Assembly (NCBI RefSeq): GCF_050563535.1
Contig: NZ_JBNXUO010000016.1
Location: 50,589-114,588, forward strand
Source of the DNA: Falsiroseomonas sp050563535
GTDB lineage: Bacteria; Pseudomonadota; Alphaproteobacteria; Acetobacterales; Acetobacteraceae
Reading direction: 5' to 3'
Length of the DNA stretch: 64,000 nucleotides
In this document: positions 26,341 through 34,243 of the stretch, in pieces
How the letters are laid out: each line of letters begins with the position of its first letter
How positions within the stretch are numbered: position 1 is the stretch's first letter
Notes under the pieces: generated by a model
What the model saw: the letters and a program-made list of their open reading frames with translations, nothing else
The model's database searches: none
What the model was told of the DNA's origin: nothing
Program-made: the position numbers and the translations under genes

Positions 26341-26430
26341 CGCTTCCGGCCATCGGCGATTCCTGTTTCGGCATCGTAGCGGGCCGTGGCAGAACCCTCC
26401 CACCGCGGCATGCGGCACGAGGAGGATGGG

Positions 26431-27147
26431 ATGGGCACGAAGCAGGCGATCGGGATCGACGAGCTGAGCCGGGTGACCGGGGGCACGCAGAACAACTCCA
26501 ACAACGACAGCCTGGCGGGCGACAGCCTGGGCAACTTCCTCGACGGCGGGAACAGCCAGGACACGATCGACGGCCGCGCGGGCAACGACGTGCTGCTGGG
26601 CGGCGAGGGCGACGACAAGATCCGCGGTGGCGAGGGGAGCGACGTGGTCTATGCCGGCACCGGCCAGGACACGGTCTTCGGCAACGCCGGCGACGACGAG
26701 CTGAACGCCGATGGCGGCGACGACCGCATCTTCGGCGGCGGCGGCCACGACCTGATCGAGGGCGGGCAGGGCCACGACGTCATCCACTGGGCGCCGGGCG
26801 AGGGCAACGACACCGTCAATGGCGGGGCCGACGGCGACACGCTGGTGCTGAACTTCTCCGGCGAGGGGAATCTCGACAGGCAGTTCGGGATCGGCTCGGA
26901 CGACCCGAAGGCGATGGAGAAGGCGCTGGAGGCGCTGCTGGGCCGCATCGTGCTGGACCCCGGCTCGGCGCAGCCCAGGATCGAGAACGGCGTCATCAAC
27001 CTGACCGGCGTGAGCGGCGTGATCGACCTGGGGCCGAAGGGCCTCGGCACCGGCGAGCTGATCCGCTTCTCCACGCTCGAGAAGCTGCAGATCGACCTCA
27101 CCCCGCGGCAGGCCGACAGCTTCGGCGCGGACCGCCCGGGGGCATGA
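26431..27147 (+). CDS. RTX-type calcium-binding repeat protein with double-glycine-type N-terminus
   Basis: 238 residues. About nine nonapeptide repeats of the GGxGxDxUx type run from roughly residue 35 to 145 (for example LGGEGDDKI, RGGEGSDVV, FGGGGHDLI, EGGQGHDVI), which bind calcium as a parallel beta roll outside the cell. RTX proteins leave by type I secretion. The N-terminus MGTKQAIGIDELSRVTGG resembles the leader peptides of bacteriocin-type substrates (ELxxVxGG), which are cut after GG by peptidase-type ABC exporters. I chose the ATG at 26431 because AGGAGG lies 5 bp upstream. The C-terminal domain has no recognised fold. No exporter gene is nearby. Confidence 0.8.
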   Translation: MGTKQAIGIDELSRVTGGTQNNSNNDSLAGDSLGNFLDGGNSQDTIDGRAGNDVLLGGEGDDKIRGGEGSDVVYAGTGQDTVFGNAGDDELNADGGDDRIFGGGGHDLIEGGQGHDVIHWAPGEGNDTVNGGADGDTLVLNFSGEGNLDRQFGIGSDDPKAMEKALEALLGRIVLDPGSAQPRIENGVINLTGVSGVIDLGPKGLGTGELIRFSTLEKLQIDLTPRQADSFGADRPGA

Positions 27148-27152
27148 GGCGA

Positions 27153-27182
27153 GGGCCGGCGCGGCGGCTTCCGCGCCGGCCC
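27153..27182. terminator. Bidirectional hairpin between convergent genes
   Basis: A perfect 12-bp stem (27153-27164 with 27171-27182) with a 6-nt loop CGGCTT, sited between the stops of the RTX gene and the DUF3293 gene. GC-only stem without a clear U-tract. Confidence 0.5.
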
Positions 27183-27187
27183 CTGCC

Positions 27188-27640
27188 CTACCGCTCCTCC
27201 CGCCGGGTCCGCGCATCCACGCCGGTCGCGGCGCGGGGCGCGGCGAGCCCGAGGATGATGCGAACCGGCTTCCCGACGGCGACCGCCACCAGCGCGTGCT
27301 GCCGGAAGCGCCGCGCCAGCACGGCGATCCGCCGCGGGTCGCCGGCCAGCAGCAGGTGGCGTTCCGCCCAGCCGTGGCCGCTGCCCCAGCCCTCGGCCAG
27401 GATGCGGCCGCGCGCGGCGCCCCGCAGGCGGTCCAGCATCCGGTCGTTCCAGCCGCGCGGCATCTTGCGGCTGTAGGGGTTCCAGGCGGTGACGAAGGCG
27501 GCGCGCCGCACGCCCCCCGCCCGCAGCAGGGCATCGAGCGCGGGGCTGCGCGCGCCGATATGCGCGACGATCCCCCCCGCCTCGTAATCGGTGCGCGCAT
27601 AGGCGGCGCGCATGGTCGCGGACAGCCGCGGCCGCCGCAT
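27188..27640 (-). CDS. DUF3293 domain-containing protein
   Basis: 150 residues. The FVTAWNPYSRKMPRGWN segment followed by GHGWAERHLLLAG matches DUF3293, a small family of unknown function. No signal peptide or membrane helix is seen. Its ATG shares a base with the stop of the rlmI gene (TGATG), so it is co-translated with that rRNA methyltransferase. Function unknown. Confidence 0.72.
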   Translation of the reverse strand: MRRPRLSATMRAAYARTDYEAGGIVAHIGARSPALDALLRAGGVRRAAFVTAWNPYSRKMPRGWNDRMLDRLRGAARGRILAEGWGSGHGWAERHLLLAGDPRRIAVLARRFRQHALVAVAVGKPVRIILGLAAPRAATGVDARTRREER

Positions 27641-28824
27641 CAGTCGAGCGCCAGGAGCTGGCCCTTGAGGTAGGCGCTCTCGGGCAGGGCGGGATGCACG
27701 GGATGGTCGGGGCCGGCGCCGGTGGTGGCGAGGATCCGCGCCTCGCGCCGCGCGCGGTGGACGCCCCAGGCCACCGCCTCGACGAAGTCCGGCACGCCGA
27801 CATGGTGCGAGCAGGACGCGATGAAGAGGATGCCGCCCGGCGCGGTGACCGAGGCCGCGAGCCGCGCCAGCTTGGCGTAGCCCCGCAGCGCGGCGGGGAT
27901 GTCCTTGCGGGTCTTGGCGAAGGCGGGCGGGTCCGCCACCACCACCTCGAAGCGGCGGCCGGAAGCAGCCATGCGTTCCAGGTGCTCCAGCGCCTCGGCC
28001 TTCAGCGGCGTGATGCGCCCTGCCAGGCCCGCGCCGGCCGCGGCCTGGGTGGCGAGGTCGAGCGCGTGCTCCGACCGGTCGAGCAGCGTCACCTCCCGCG
28101 CGCCCGCCCGCGCGGCGGCGAGGCCGAAGCCGCCCAGATGGCAGAAGGCGTCGAGCACCGTGCGCCCTGCCGCCATCCGCGCCACCAGCGCGCGGTTCGG
28201 GCGCTGGTCGAAGAACCAGCCGGTCTTCTGCCCGCCGAGCAGGTCGACGGGGAAGGACAGCCCCGCCTCCTCGACCGTCGCGGTGCCGTCGGTGCCGTGC
28301 AGGGGCGCGACGCCCTCCTCCAGCCCTTCCAGCCTGCGGACGGCGGAATCGTTGCGCGCGACGACGACGCGCGGCGCTAACAGGTCGCGCAGCGCCGCCA
28401 GGATGTCGGGGATGGCGCGGTCCATCCCGGCGGTGTTGGCCTGCAGCGCCACGGCATCGCCGTAGCGGTCGATCACCAGGCCGGGCAGGCCATCGGCCTC
28501 AGCATGGACCAGGCGGTAGAAGGGTGCGTCGAACAGGCGGTCGCGCAGCGCCAGGCAGGCGGCGAGCTTCGCGCGGAACCAGCCGGCGTCGCAGGGGGCG
28601 GCGGGGTCCGCATCCAGGCGGCGCGCGGCGATCAGGCTGTGCGGGTTGAAATGCCAGGCGCCGTGCCGCACGCCGTCGTCGCCTTCCAGCCGCACGACCG
28701 TGCCGGGCGGCAGGGCGCGCAGCGCCGGCGTCATCGCCACCTCGTTGGAGAAGGCCCAGGGGTGCCCCGCCTTCACGCGGCGGTCGGCGCCGGGGTTGAG
28801 GCGGATCAGCGGTCGGTCTGTCAT
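27640..28824 (-). CDS. Class I SAM-dependent rRNA methyltransferase (RlmI-like)
   Basis: 394 residues, the usual length of RlmI, which methylates C5 of a 23S rRNA cytidine. The N-terminal PUA-like domain (about residues 1-75, LNPGADRRVKAGHPWAFSNEV) binds RNA. The Rossmann core has VLDAFCHLGGFGLAAARAG for SAM, and VVADPPAFAKTR as motif IV. The motif VI cysteine is in IASCSHHVG. The downstream DUF3293 gene overlaps by one base. The assignment to rlmI rather than a sister subfamily is likely but not proven. Confidence 0.85.
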   Translation of the reverse strand: MTDRPLIRLNPGADRRVKAGHPWAFSNEVAMTPALRALPPGTVVRLEGDDGVRHGAWHFNPHSLIAARRLDADPAAPCDAGWFRAKLAACLALRDRLFDAPFYRLVHAEADGLPGLVIDRYGDAVALQANTAGMDRAIPDILAALRDLLAPRVVVARNDSAVRRLEGLEEGVAPLHGTDGTATVEEAGLSFPVDLLGGQKTGWFFDQRPNRALVARMAAGRTVLDAFCHLGGFGLAAARAGAREVTLLDRSEHALDLATQAAAGAGLAGRITPLKAEALEHLERMAASGRRFEVVVADPPAFAKTRKDIPAALRGYAKLARLAASVTAPGGILFIASCSHHVGVPDFVEAVAWGVHRARREARILATTGAGPDHPVHPALPESAYLKGQLLALD

Positions 28825-28843
28825 CGCCGGAGCTATGCCAAGT

Positions 28844-29722
28844 CTAGCCGCGCACCGCCAGCAGGACGCCGCCGGCGGTCAGCGACAGCGCCAGCACTTC
28901 CCGCAGGCCCAGCGGCTCGCCCAGGAAGGCGGCGGCGGCCAGCACGCCCACCACCGGCGTCAGCAGCGTGCCCATGGATGCCGCGGAGGCCGGCAGACGC
29001 CGCAGCGCCCCGAACCAGGCGAGGTAGCAGAGCCCGAGCGGCCCGACCCCGCCATAGGCCAGCAGCCCCCAGCCGAGCGGCGAGATCGCCGCGGGGTCCG
29101 GCCGTTCCACCAGCAGCGCCGCGACCAGCAGCGGCGCGCAGCCCACCACCATCTGCCAGGCGGTGCCCGAGGTCGGCGGCAGGCCGAGCGGCCAGCGCTT
29201 GGTCACCACGGTGCCGAGCGAGAACAGGATGGCCGCCGTCAGCGCGATGCCCACCCCCGGCAGCTTCGCCACCCCCACATCGACGCCCCGCCCGAGCACC
29301 AGCACCGCCAGCCCGCCGAGCCCGAGCGCCAGCGCCCCGAGGCGGCGCCGCGTCATCCGTTCCCCGAGCAGCGCCCAGGCGAGGACGGAGGCCCAGACCG
29401 GCATGGTGTAGCAGACGATCGTCGCCTCCCCCGCCGCCAGCCACAGCAGCGAGAAGGAGGCGAGCCCCATCCAGGCCGTGACGTTGAGCGCCGAGACGAG
29501 GCAGAGCCGCGGCCAGAGCGCGCGGGGCACGACGAGCGATTCGCGCCGCGCCAGCGCGATCCCGACCAGCAGCGCGAAGCCGATGGCGGCGCAGGCCACG
29601 CGCATGGTGAAGGGCGGCACCTCCTCCAGCAGCAGCTTCATCGCCGGCCAGTTGAAGCCCCAGCCGCAGACGGTCGCGAGCAGCAGCAGCAGGCCCCGCG
29701 GGTCGGGGCGGGCGGGCGTCAA
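28844..29722 (-). CDS. DMT-superfamily (EamA) transporter
   Basis: 292 residues, two EamA repeats giving about ten membrane helices. Typical features are the first helix LLLLLATVCGWGFNWPAMKL, the inner repeat boundary and the conserved SASMGTLLTPVVGVLAAAAFLGEPLG near the C-terminus. Exports or imports small metabolites such as amino acids; the substrate is unknown. The ATG overlaps the aldolase stop by 4 bp, so the two genes form a unit. Confidence 0.88.
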   Translation of the reverse strand: MTPARPDPRGLLLLLATVCGWGFNWPAMKLLLEEVPPFTMRVACAAIGFALLVGIALARRESLVVPRALWPRLCLVSALNVTAWMGLASFSLLWLAAGEATIVCYTMPVWASVLAWALLGERMTRRRLGALALGLGGLAVLVLGRGVDVGVAKLPGVGIALTAAILFSLGTVVTKRWPLGLPPTSGTAWQMVVGCAPLLVAALLVERPDPAAISPLGWGLLAYGGVGPLGLCYLAWFGALRRLPASAASMGTLLTPVVGVLAAAAFLGEPLGLREVLALSLTAGGVLLAVRG

Positions 29723-30507
29723 TCGGCGAAGTCCGGCTCGTCCCGCGCCAGGATGCGCTTGATGCTTTCAAGGTGCAGGCGTGCGCTCTCTCGGTCGCCC
29801 TCGCGCATCTGCAGGTAGGTCTTCATCGCCATCTCGTGCGGCACCGGCTTCAGCGGCCGGCCGGTGGACAGCGCAAGGCGCTGCGCCTCCGCCGCGCGCT
29901 CCAGGTAGTAGAGGTCGTCCCAGGCCTCGGCGGCGGTGGGGCCGCACACCATCACGCCGTGATTCCGCATGAAGACGATGTCGGCATCCCCGATCGAGGC
30001 CGCGATGCGGTCGCCCTCGTCGGTGTCGAGGGCGAGGCCGTTGTAGTGGTCGTCCACCACCGTCCGTCCGTAGAACTTCAGCGCCGTCTGCCCCGCCCAT
30101 GCCAGCGGCGGGCCTTCCAGCATGGCCAGCGCGGTGGCGTTCGGCATGTGCGTGTGGAAGCAGGCCCGCGCGCGCGGGACGTTCCGGTGGACGCGGGCAT
30201 GGATGAAGAAGGCGGTGGCTTCCGGCACGCCCTCCCCCGCCACGACGTTGCCGGCGAAGTCGCAGACCAGCAGGCGCGATGCCGTGACCTCGGCGAAGGC
30301 CCAGCCATAGGGGTTCACCAGGAACAGGTCGTCCCGCCCCGGCACCACCAGGGAGAAGTGGTTGCAGATCCCCTCGTGCAGGCCGAGCCGGGCGGCCATG
30401 CGGAAACAGGCAGCCAGGTCGATGCGCGCCTGTCGGACGGCTTCCGAATCCAGCGCGGAATTGCGAAGCAGGGCGGGAGCCGCGGGCTCCCCGAGGGCAT
30501 GGGCCAT
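29719..30507 (-). CDS. Class II aldolase/adducin family protein
   Basis: 262 residues. The zinc-binding His pair is seen in CFHTHMPNATAL and a further His in MRNHGVMVCG, both at the expected places. The N-terminal EGICNHFSLVVPG is also conserved. Members split or rearrange sugar phosphates or act on hydroxy acids; the substrate here is not clear. It is followed by the EamA transporter with a 4-bp overlap, and the peroxidase-like gene starts divergently 71 bp away. Confidence 0.85.
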   Translation of the reverse strand: MAHALGEPAAPALLRNSALDSEAVRQARIDLAACFRMAARLGLHEGICNHFSLVVPGRDDLFLVNPYGWAFAEVTASRLLVCDFAGNVVAGEGVPEATAFFIHARVHRNVPRARACFHTHMPNATALAMLEGPPLAWAGQTALKFYGRTVVDDHYNGLALDTDEGDRIAASIGDADIVFMRNHGVMVCGPTAAEAWDDLYYLERAAEAQRLALSTGRPLKPVPHEMAMKTYLQMREGDRESARLHLESIKRILARDEPDFAD

Positions 30508-30578
30508 GGTCTTGCTCTCCCGGATCTCTCGCCCCGATGATTCGCAGGCCGGCGTCCCGCCGGCAAGGAGCGCAGCGC

Positions 30579-31148
30579 ATGTCCGACCCGATCTCCGCCT
30601 TCCCCGTGCCGGACCTGGCCGCCATGCCCGAGGATGTCCGCGCGCGCATCCTGGCGGTGCAGGAGAAATCCGGCTTCATCCCCAACATCTTCCTTGCACT
30701 CGCCTGGCGGCCGGAGGAGTTCCGCGCCTTCATGGCCTATCACGACGCGCTGATGGGCAAGCGCGACGGGCTGACGGCGGCGGAGCGCGAGGCGATCGTC
30801 GTCGCGATCTCCATCGGCAACCAGTGCCAGTACTGCGTCGTCGCGCATGGCGCGATCCTGCGGGTCCGCGCGAAGGACCCGGCGATGAGCGAGCTGGTGG
30901 CGGCGAACTGGCGGAAGGCAAGCCTGACCCCGCGGCTGCGCGCCATCCTGGCCTATGCCACGAAGGTCGCCACCCAGTCCCACCTGGTCACGGCCGAGGA
31001 CCGGAAGGCGCTGCTGGATGCCGGGCTGACGCAGGACGAGCTTTGGGATGCCGGCGCCATCGCCGCCTTCTTCTCCATGTCCAACCGGCTGGCCAACAGC
31101 ATCGACCTGAAGCCCAACCCCGAGTTCCAGGCGATCGGGCGGGGATGA
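30579..31148 (+). CDS. Carboxymuconolactone decarboxylase / alkylhydroperoxidase-like protein
   Basis: 189 residues, AhpD-like fold of the peroxidase-related type. The active motif NQCQYCVVAHGAIL shows the CxxC and downstream His expected for a peroxidase relay. The N-terminal segment up to VQEKSGFIPNIF is characteristic. I chose the ATG at 30579 with AAGGAG 8 bp upstream, over an ATG 42 bp earlier that adds an Arg-rich tail. It may protect against organic peroxides; no direct partner is adjacent. Confidence 0.87.
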   Translation: MSDPISAFPVPDLAAMPEDVRARILAVQEKSGFIPNIFLALAWRPEEFRAFMAYHDALMGKRDGLTAAEREAIVVAISIGNQCQYCVVAHGAILRVRAKDPAMSELVAANWRKASLTPRLRAILAYATKVATQSHLVTAEDRKALLDAGLTQDELWDAGAIAAFFSMSNRLANSIDLKPNPEFQAIGRG

Positions 31149-31264
31149 GCACGGAGGCGGGGGACGGCGCGCCGCTCATCCCGGCCGTGTGAGCACGCGC
31201 AACTGTCACATGAGGCCGGGCGCGGTTTCGGGCATGACCGGGGGCAACGAAACCGGGGACCCCG

Positions 31265-32812
31265 ATGAACCAGATCCTGTCCTGGCCGCGTGCGGCGCTG
31301 GCCTCGCTCGCCATCCTGCTGCTGCTGGCCGTCATCGGATGGAGCATCGCCTTCAGCCGCGGCGGCACGATCAGCGAGACCGCCACGCGGCTGCGCGCGG
31401 CGGAGACCGGGCGGAGCGAGCTGGACCGCACGCTGGCGCAGGAACGCCAGGCGAATGGCGAACTCGCCACCATCCGCCAGCGCGCGACGCAGGCCGAGCA
31501 GGCCCGCACCCAGGCCGAGGCCGCGGCGCAGCGCCTGCGGGCCGAGGCGCAGGCGGCGGAGACGCAGCTGGCCGCCCTGCGCGGCCAGGTGGCCGAGCAG
31601 GAGGCGGCGCTGCAACGCTCCCACGCGGCGGCGACGGCCGCGCGGGAGGCGATCGCCACCGCGGAGCAGCAGGGCCAGGCGCTGCGCCAGCGCGGCGAGG
31701 AACTCGGCCGCGGCGTGGCGGAGACGGAGGCGCGGCTGGCCGCGCTCCGGCAGGAGACGGGAGCCGCCGAGGCGGCGCTGGCCGAGCGGCAGGAGGCGAT
31801 CCGCCAGGCGGAAGCCGCCCAGGCCCGCGCCGCCGCCGCGCGCGATTCGACGGCCGAGGCGGTGCGCACGCTGGAAGGCCGCAGCGCCGAACTCGCCGCC
31901 GGCATCCAGGCCGCCGAGGCGCGGCTGGCGCAGATCGGCGCCGAGACGGGCCGCGCGCAGGAAGGGCTGACGGGGCGCGAGGCGGCGCTGGCCCAGGCCG
32001 AGCAGCGGCTGCGCGGCCTCAACGACCGGATCGCCCTGGCCGAGGCCGACCTGGCCACCCGCCGCGGCGCGCTGGGCGAGGTGGAGGCGCGGCAGCTCCA
32101 GGCCGCGCGCGCGGTGGAGGAGGCGACCGCGCGGCTCGCCGCCGCGCAGGCCGAGCAGACGCGCCTTGCCGCGGCCGCCGCGCAGGGCGAGGGCCGACTC
32201 GGCCAGGTGCGCGCCGCGGTGGCGCAGGCCGAGGCGCTCCTTGCGGAGCGCGTGTCCGCGGTCGAACGCGGGACGGCGGAGTTGCAGCGCCTCGCCGCCG
32301 CGCGGGACGAGCTGGCGCGCGTCGCCCAGGCGGCCGAGGCGCGGGTGCAGGAGGTCGCGGCCCGCGGCGCGGCGGCGGAGCAGGCTCTTCAGGCCCTGGC
32401 GCGGCAGGTGGCGGAAGGCGAGCAGCGCCTTGTCGCGCTGCGGCAGGAAGCGGAAGGTGCTGGCGGCGCGCTGGCCGAACGCCGGCAGGCCGCGGCGCAG
32501 GCGGGGCAGCAGGTGGCCGCCCTGGCCGAGGAACGGCGCCGCGCCGAAGCTGCGCTGGCCGAAAGCCGCCGCGCGCAGGAACAGGCGAGCGCGGAGGCCG
32601 CCGAGGCCGCGCGCCGGGCCGAGGCGGCCCGGGCCGAGGCCCGCGCGGTGCAGGAACAGCTGGCCGGTCGCGTGCAGGCCGCCGAATCGCGCCTCTCCGA
32701 GGTGCAGACGGCGGTGCGCCAGGGCGAGGCGCAGCTGCTCCAGCTCCGCCAGCAGATCGCCGAGGCGGAGCGCCGCGTGCTGGAGCGGCCCGCACCGGCG
32801 CCGGCGAACTGA
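31265..32812 (+). CDS. Membrane-anchored long coiled-coil hypothetical protein
   Basis: 515 residues. One N-terminal membrane helix (ASLAILLLLAVIGWSIAFS, about residues 13-31), then some 470 residues of Ala/Glu/Gln/Arg-rich heptads with no break, ending in a Pro-rich tail. Units such as RLRAEAQAAE and AQAEARLAQ-like segments recur. The length and single anchor suggest a structural or scaffolding protein reaching into the periplasm or cytoplasm. No catalytic motif is seen. Low complexity means similarity searches will give many false hits. Function unknown. Confidence 0.7.
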   Translation: MNQILSWPRAALASLAILLLLAVIGWSIAFSRGGTISETATRLRAAETGRSELDRTLAQERQANGELATIRQRATQAEQARTQAEAAAQRLRAEAQAAETQLAALRGQVAEQEAALQRSHAAATAAREAIATAEQQGQALRQRGEELGRGVAETEARLAALRQETGAAEAALAERQEAIRQAEAAQARAAAARDSTAEAVRTLEGRSAELAAGIQAAEARLAQIGAETGRAQEGLTGREAALAQAEQRLRGLNDRIALAEADLATRRGALGEVEARQLQAARAVEEATARLAAAQAEQTRLAAAAAQGEGRLGQVRAAVAQAEALLAERVSAVERGTAELQRLAAARDELARVAQAAEARVQEVAARGAAAEQALQALARQVAEGEQRLVALRQEAEGAGGALAERRQAAAQAGQQVAALAEERRRAEAALAESRRAQEQASAEAAEAARRAEAARAEARAVQEQLAGRVQAAESRLSEVQTAVRQGEAQLLQLRQQIAEAERRVLERPAPAPAN

Positions 32813-32821
32813 TCCGACGCT

Positions 32822-32847
32822 CTCCGGGGCGGCATCCCGCCCCGGAG
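32822..32847. terminator. Bidirectional hairpin between convergent genes
   Basis: A perfect 11-bp stem (CTCCGGGGCGG with CCGCCCCGGAG) and a CATC loop, midway between the coiled-coil gene and the oppositely directed small secreted protein gene. There is no U-tract on either side. Confidence 0.55.
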
Positions 32848-32854
32848 GGACGCG

Positions 32855-33226
32855 TCACTCGGTCACGAAGCGGGTCTGGCCGGCCTGGCGGTTCCAGAAC
32901 AGCGTGATGCGCGAGATGCTGCACAGGTTCGCGCGCATGAACTGCGACTGGTCGCCGTCGTCATAGACGACCTTGATGTCCCACAGGCATTCGCGGCTGC
33001 CGCCGGGGAAGCGGATGTCGAAGGTGCGGCCGTTCGGCAGGACATTGGCGCCGAGCAGGTCGCGCCCCCAGTTCGGGCTGCTGGACGGGCCGACATAGAT
33101 CTCGTTGATCTGGTAGCCGGTGCGGTTCACCAGGGTGAAGTCCTGCTGGCCCTGGGCCTGGACGCTGCCGGCGGTACCGAGCGCGAGGGGAAGTGCCGCG
33201 AGGGCGGCGAGGAGGTTGCGGCGCAT
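32855..33226 (-). CDS. Small secreted hypothetical protein
   Basis: 123 residues. A clear signal peptide MRRNLLAALAALPLALG ending in SVQAQG precedes a mature domain with FTLVNRTGYQINEIYVGPSS, NWGRDLLGANVLPNG and CLWDIKVVYDDGD. This pattern recurs in small periplasmic proteins of unknown function in Proteobacteria, sometimes mislabelled argininosuccinate lyase. Two cysteines could form a disulfide. It lies 131 bp downstream of the VIT1-type gene on the same strand. Confidence 0.75.
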   Translation of the reverse strand: MRRNLLAALAALPLALGTAGSVQAQGQQDFTLVNRTGYQINEIYVGPSSSPNWGRDLLGANVLPNGRTFDIRFPGGSRECLWDIKVVYDDGDQSQFMRANLCSISRITLFWNRQAGQTRFVTE

Positions 33227-33357
33227 ATGGTGGTCTCCGGTCGCGCACGGGCCACGGCCGGCGATCGGCGGGGCGGAATGGGGCGCGCGGCGAAGGATGC
33301 GCCGAAACAAGTTGATGAAACCAGTCCAGACCTTCAATCGTTGCGCGAATACCGGTG

Positions 33358-34107
33358 TCAGTGGCCGAAAAGCGACGCCACGAGATAGGCCACCACCGCG
33401 GCCGCTCCGCCCACTGCCAGCGTCTGCACCGCGCCCCGCAGCGGCGGCAGGCCGGTCGCCCTCGCCTTCAGCCAGCCGAAGCCGAGCAGCGCCAGCCCCG
33501 TCAGCGTGGAGGACAGCGCCAGCGCCGGGCCGGTGCTGCTGAACACCATGTAGGGCACGAGCGGGATCAGCCCGCCCACCACATAGGCGCCGCCGATCGT
33601 CGCGGCCGAGGTCGCGGCCCGGTTCGGGTCGGGCTCCGACAGGTCCAGCTCGAAGCGCATCATGAAGTCGACCCACTTCTTGCGGTCGGACGCGATGGCT
33701 TCCACCGCCTGGCGCAGCACCTCGCCGCGCACGCCGTAGCGGTGGAGGATGGCCGCGACCTCCCATTTCTCCCGGTCGGGGTAGAGATCGCTCTCCTCCT
33801 CCTCGCGCCGGCGCTCGGCCGCGTAGTGGTCGGCCTCGGTGCGGGCGGCGAGGTAGCCGCCGAGGCCCATGGCCACGCAGCCCGCCGCGATCTCCGCCAG
33901 GCCTGCGGTCACGATCAGCGGATTGGCCGCGACGGCGCCGGACAGCGCGGCGGCCAGCGCGAAGGGCACGGTCAGCCCATCCGCGGTGCCGATGACCAGG
34001 TCGCGCACCAGCGCGTTCTGGGTGAAGTGCTTCTCCTCATGCGGCGGGCCGGGCGGCATGGGGGGCAGCCCGTCACGGGGCGCCTCGGCGAGGGGGCTCT
34101 CCTGCAT
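33358..34107 (-). CDS. VIT1/CCC1-family iron/manganese transporter
   Basis: 249 residues. A hydrophilic N-terminus leads to LVRDLVIGTADGLTVPFALAA, the first helix with the Asp and Gly motif of VIT1/CCC1 proteins. Then come GYLAARTEADHYAAERRREE (the cytoplasmic metal-binding segment rich in Glu) and three more helices, giving the five-helix fold. It would move iron or manganese out of the cytoplasm. I chose the ATG at 34107; the open frame upstream to 34533 runs antisense to transketolase. Confidence 0.85.
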   Translation of the reverse strand: MQESPLAEAPRDGLPPMPPGPPHEEKHFTQNALVRDLVIGTADGLTVPFALAAALSGAVAANPLIVTAGLAEIAAGCVAMGLGGYLAARTEADHYAAERRREEEESDLYPDREKWEVAAILHRYGVRGEVLRQAVEAIASDRKKWVDFMMRFELDLSEPDPNRAATSAATIGGAYVVGGLIPLVPYMVFSSTGPALALSSTLTGLALLGFGWLKARATGLPPLRGAVQTLAVGGAAAVVAYLVASLFGH

Positions 34108-34191
34108 CGCACGGAGACTAGCGGGGCGCCCGGCGCCGCGCCACCGCCCGTCCCCGCCCTGCGCCGCGCGCTGGCTTGTTCCCGGCGCGGG

Positions 34192-34220
34192 TTGTCCGGG
34201 GGCCGCCCCGCCTCTATAGC
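34192..34220 (+). promoter_or_regulatory. Promoter of the transketolase gene
   Basis: TTGTCC, a 17-bp spacer and TATAGC. The predicted start point lies just before the AGAGGA ribosome site at 34231-34236, which supports the TTG start codon at 34244 and a short leader. Confidence 0.6.
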
Positions 34221-34243
34221 GGCGGCGCCGAGAGGACCCCGTT

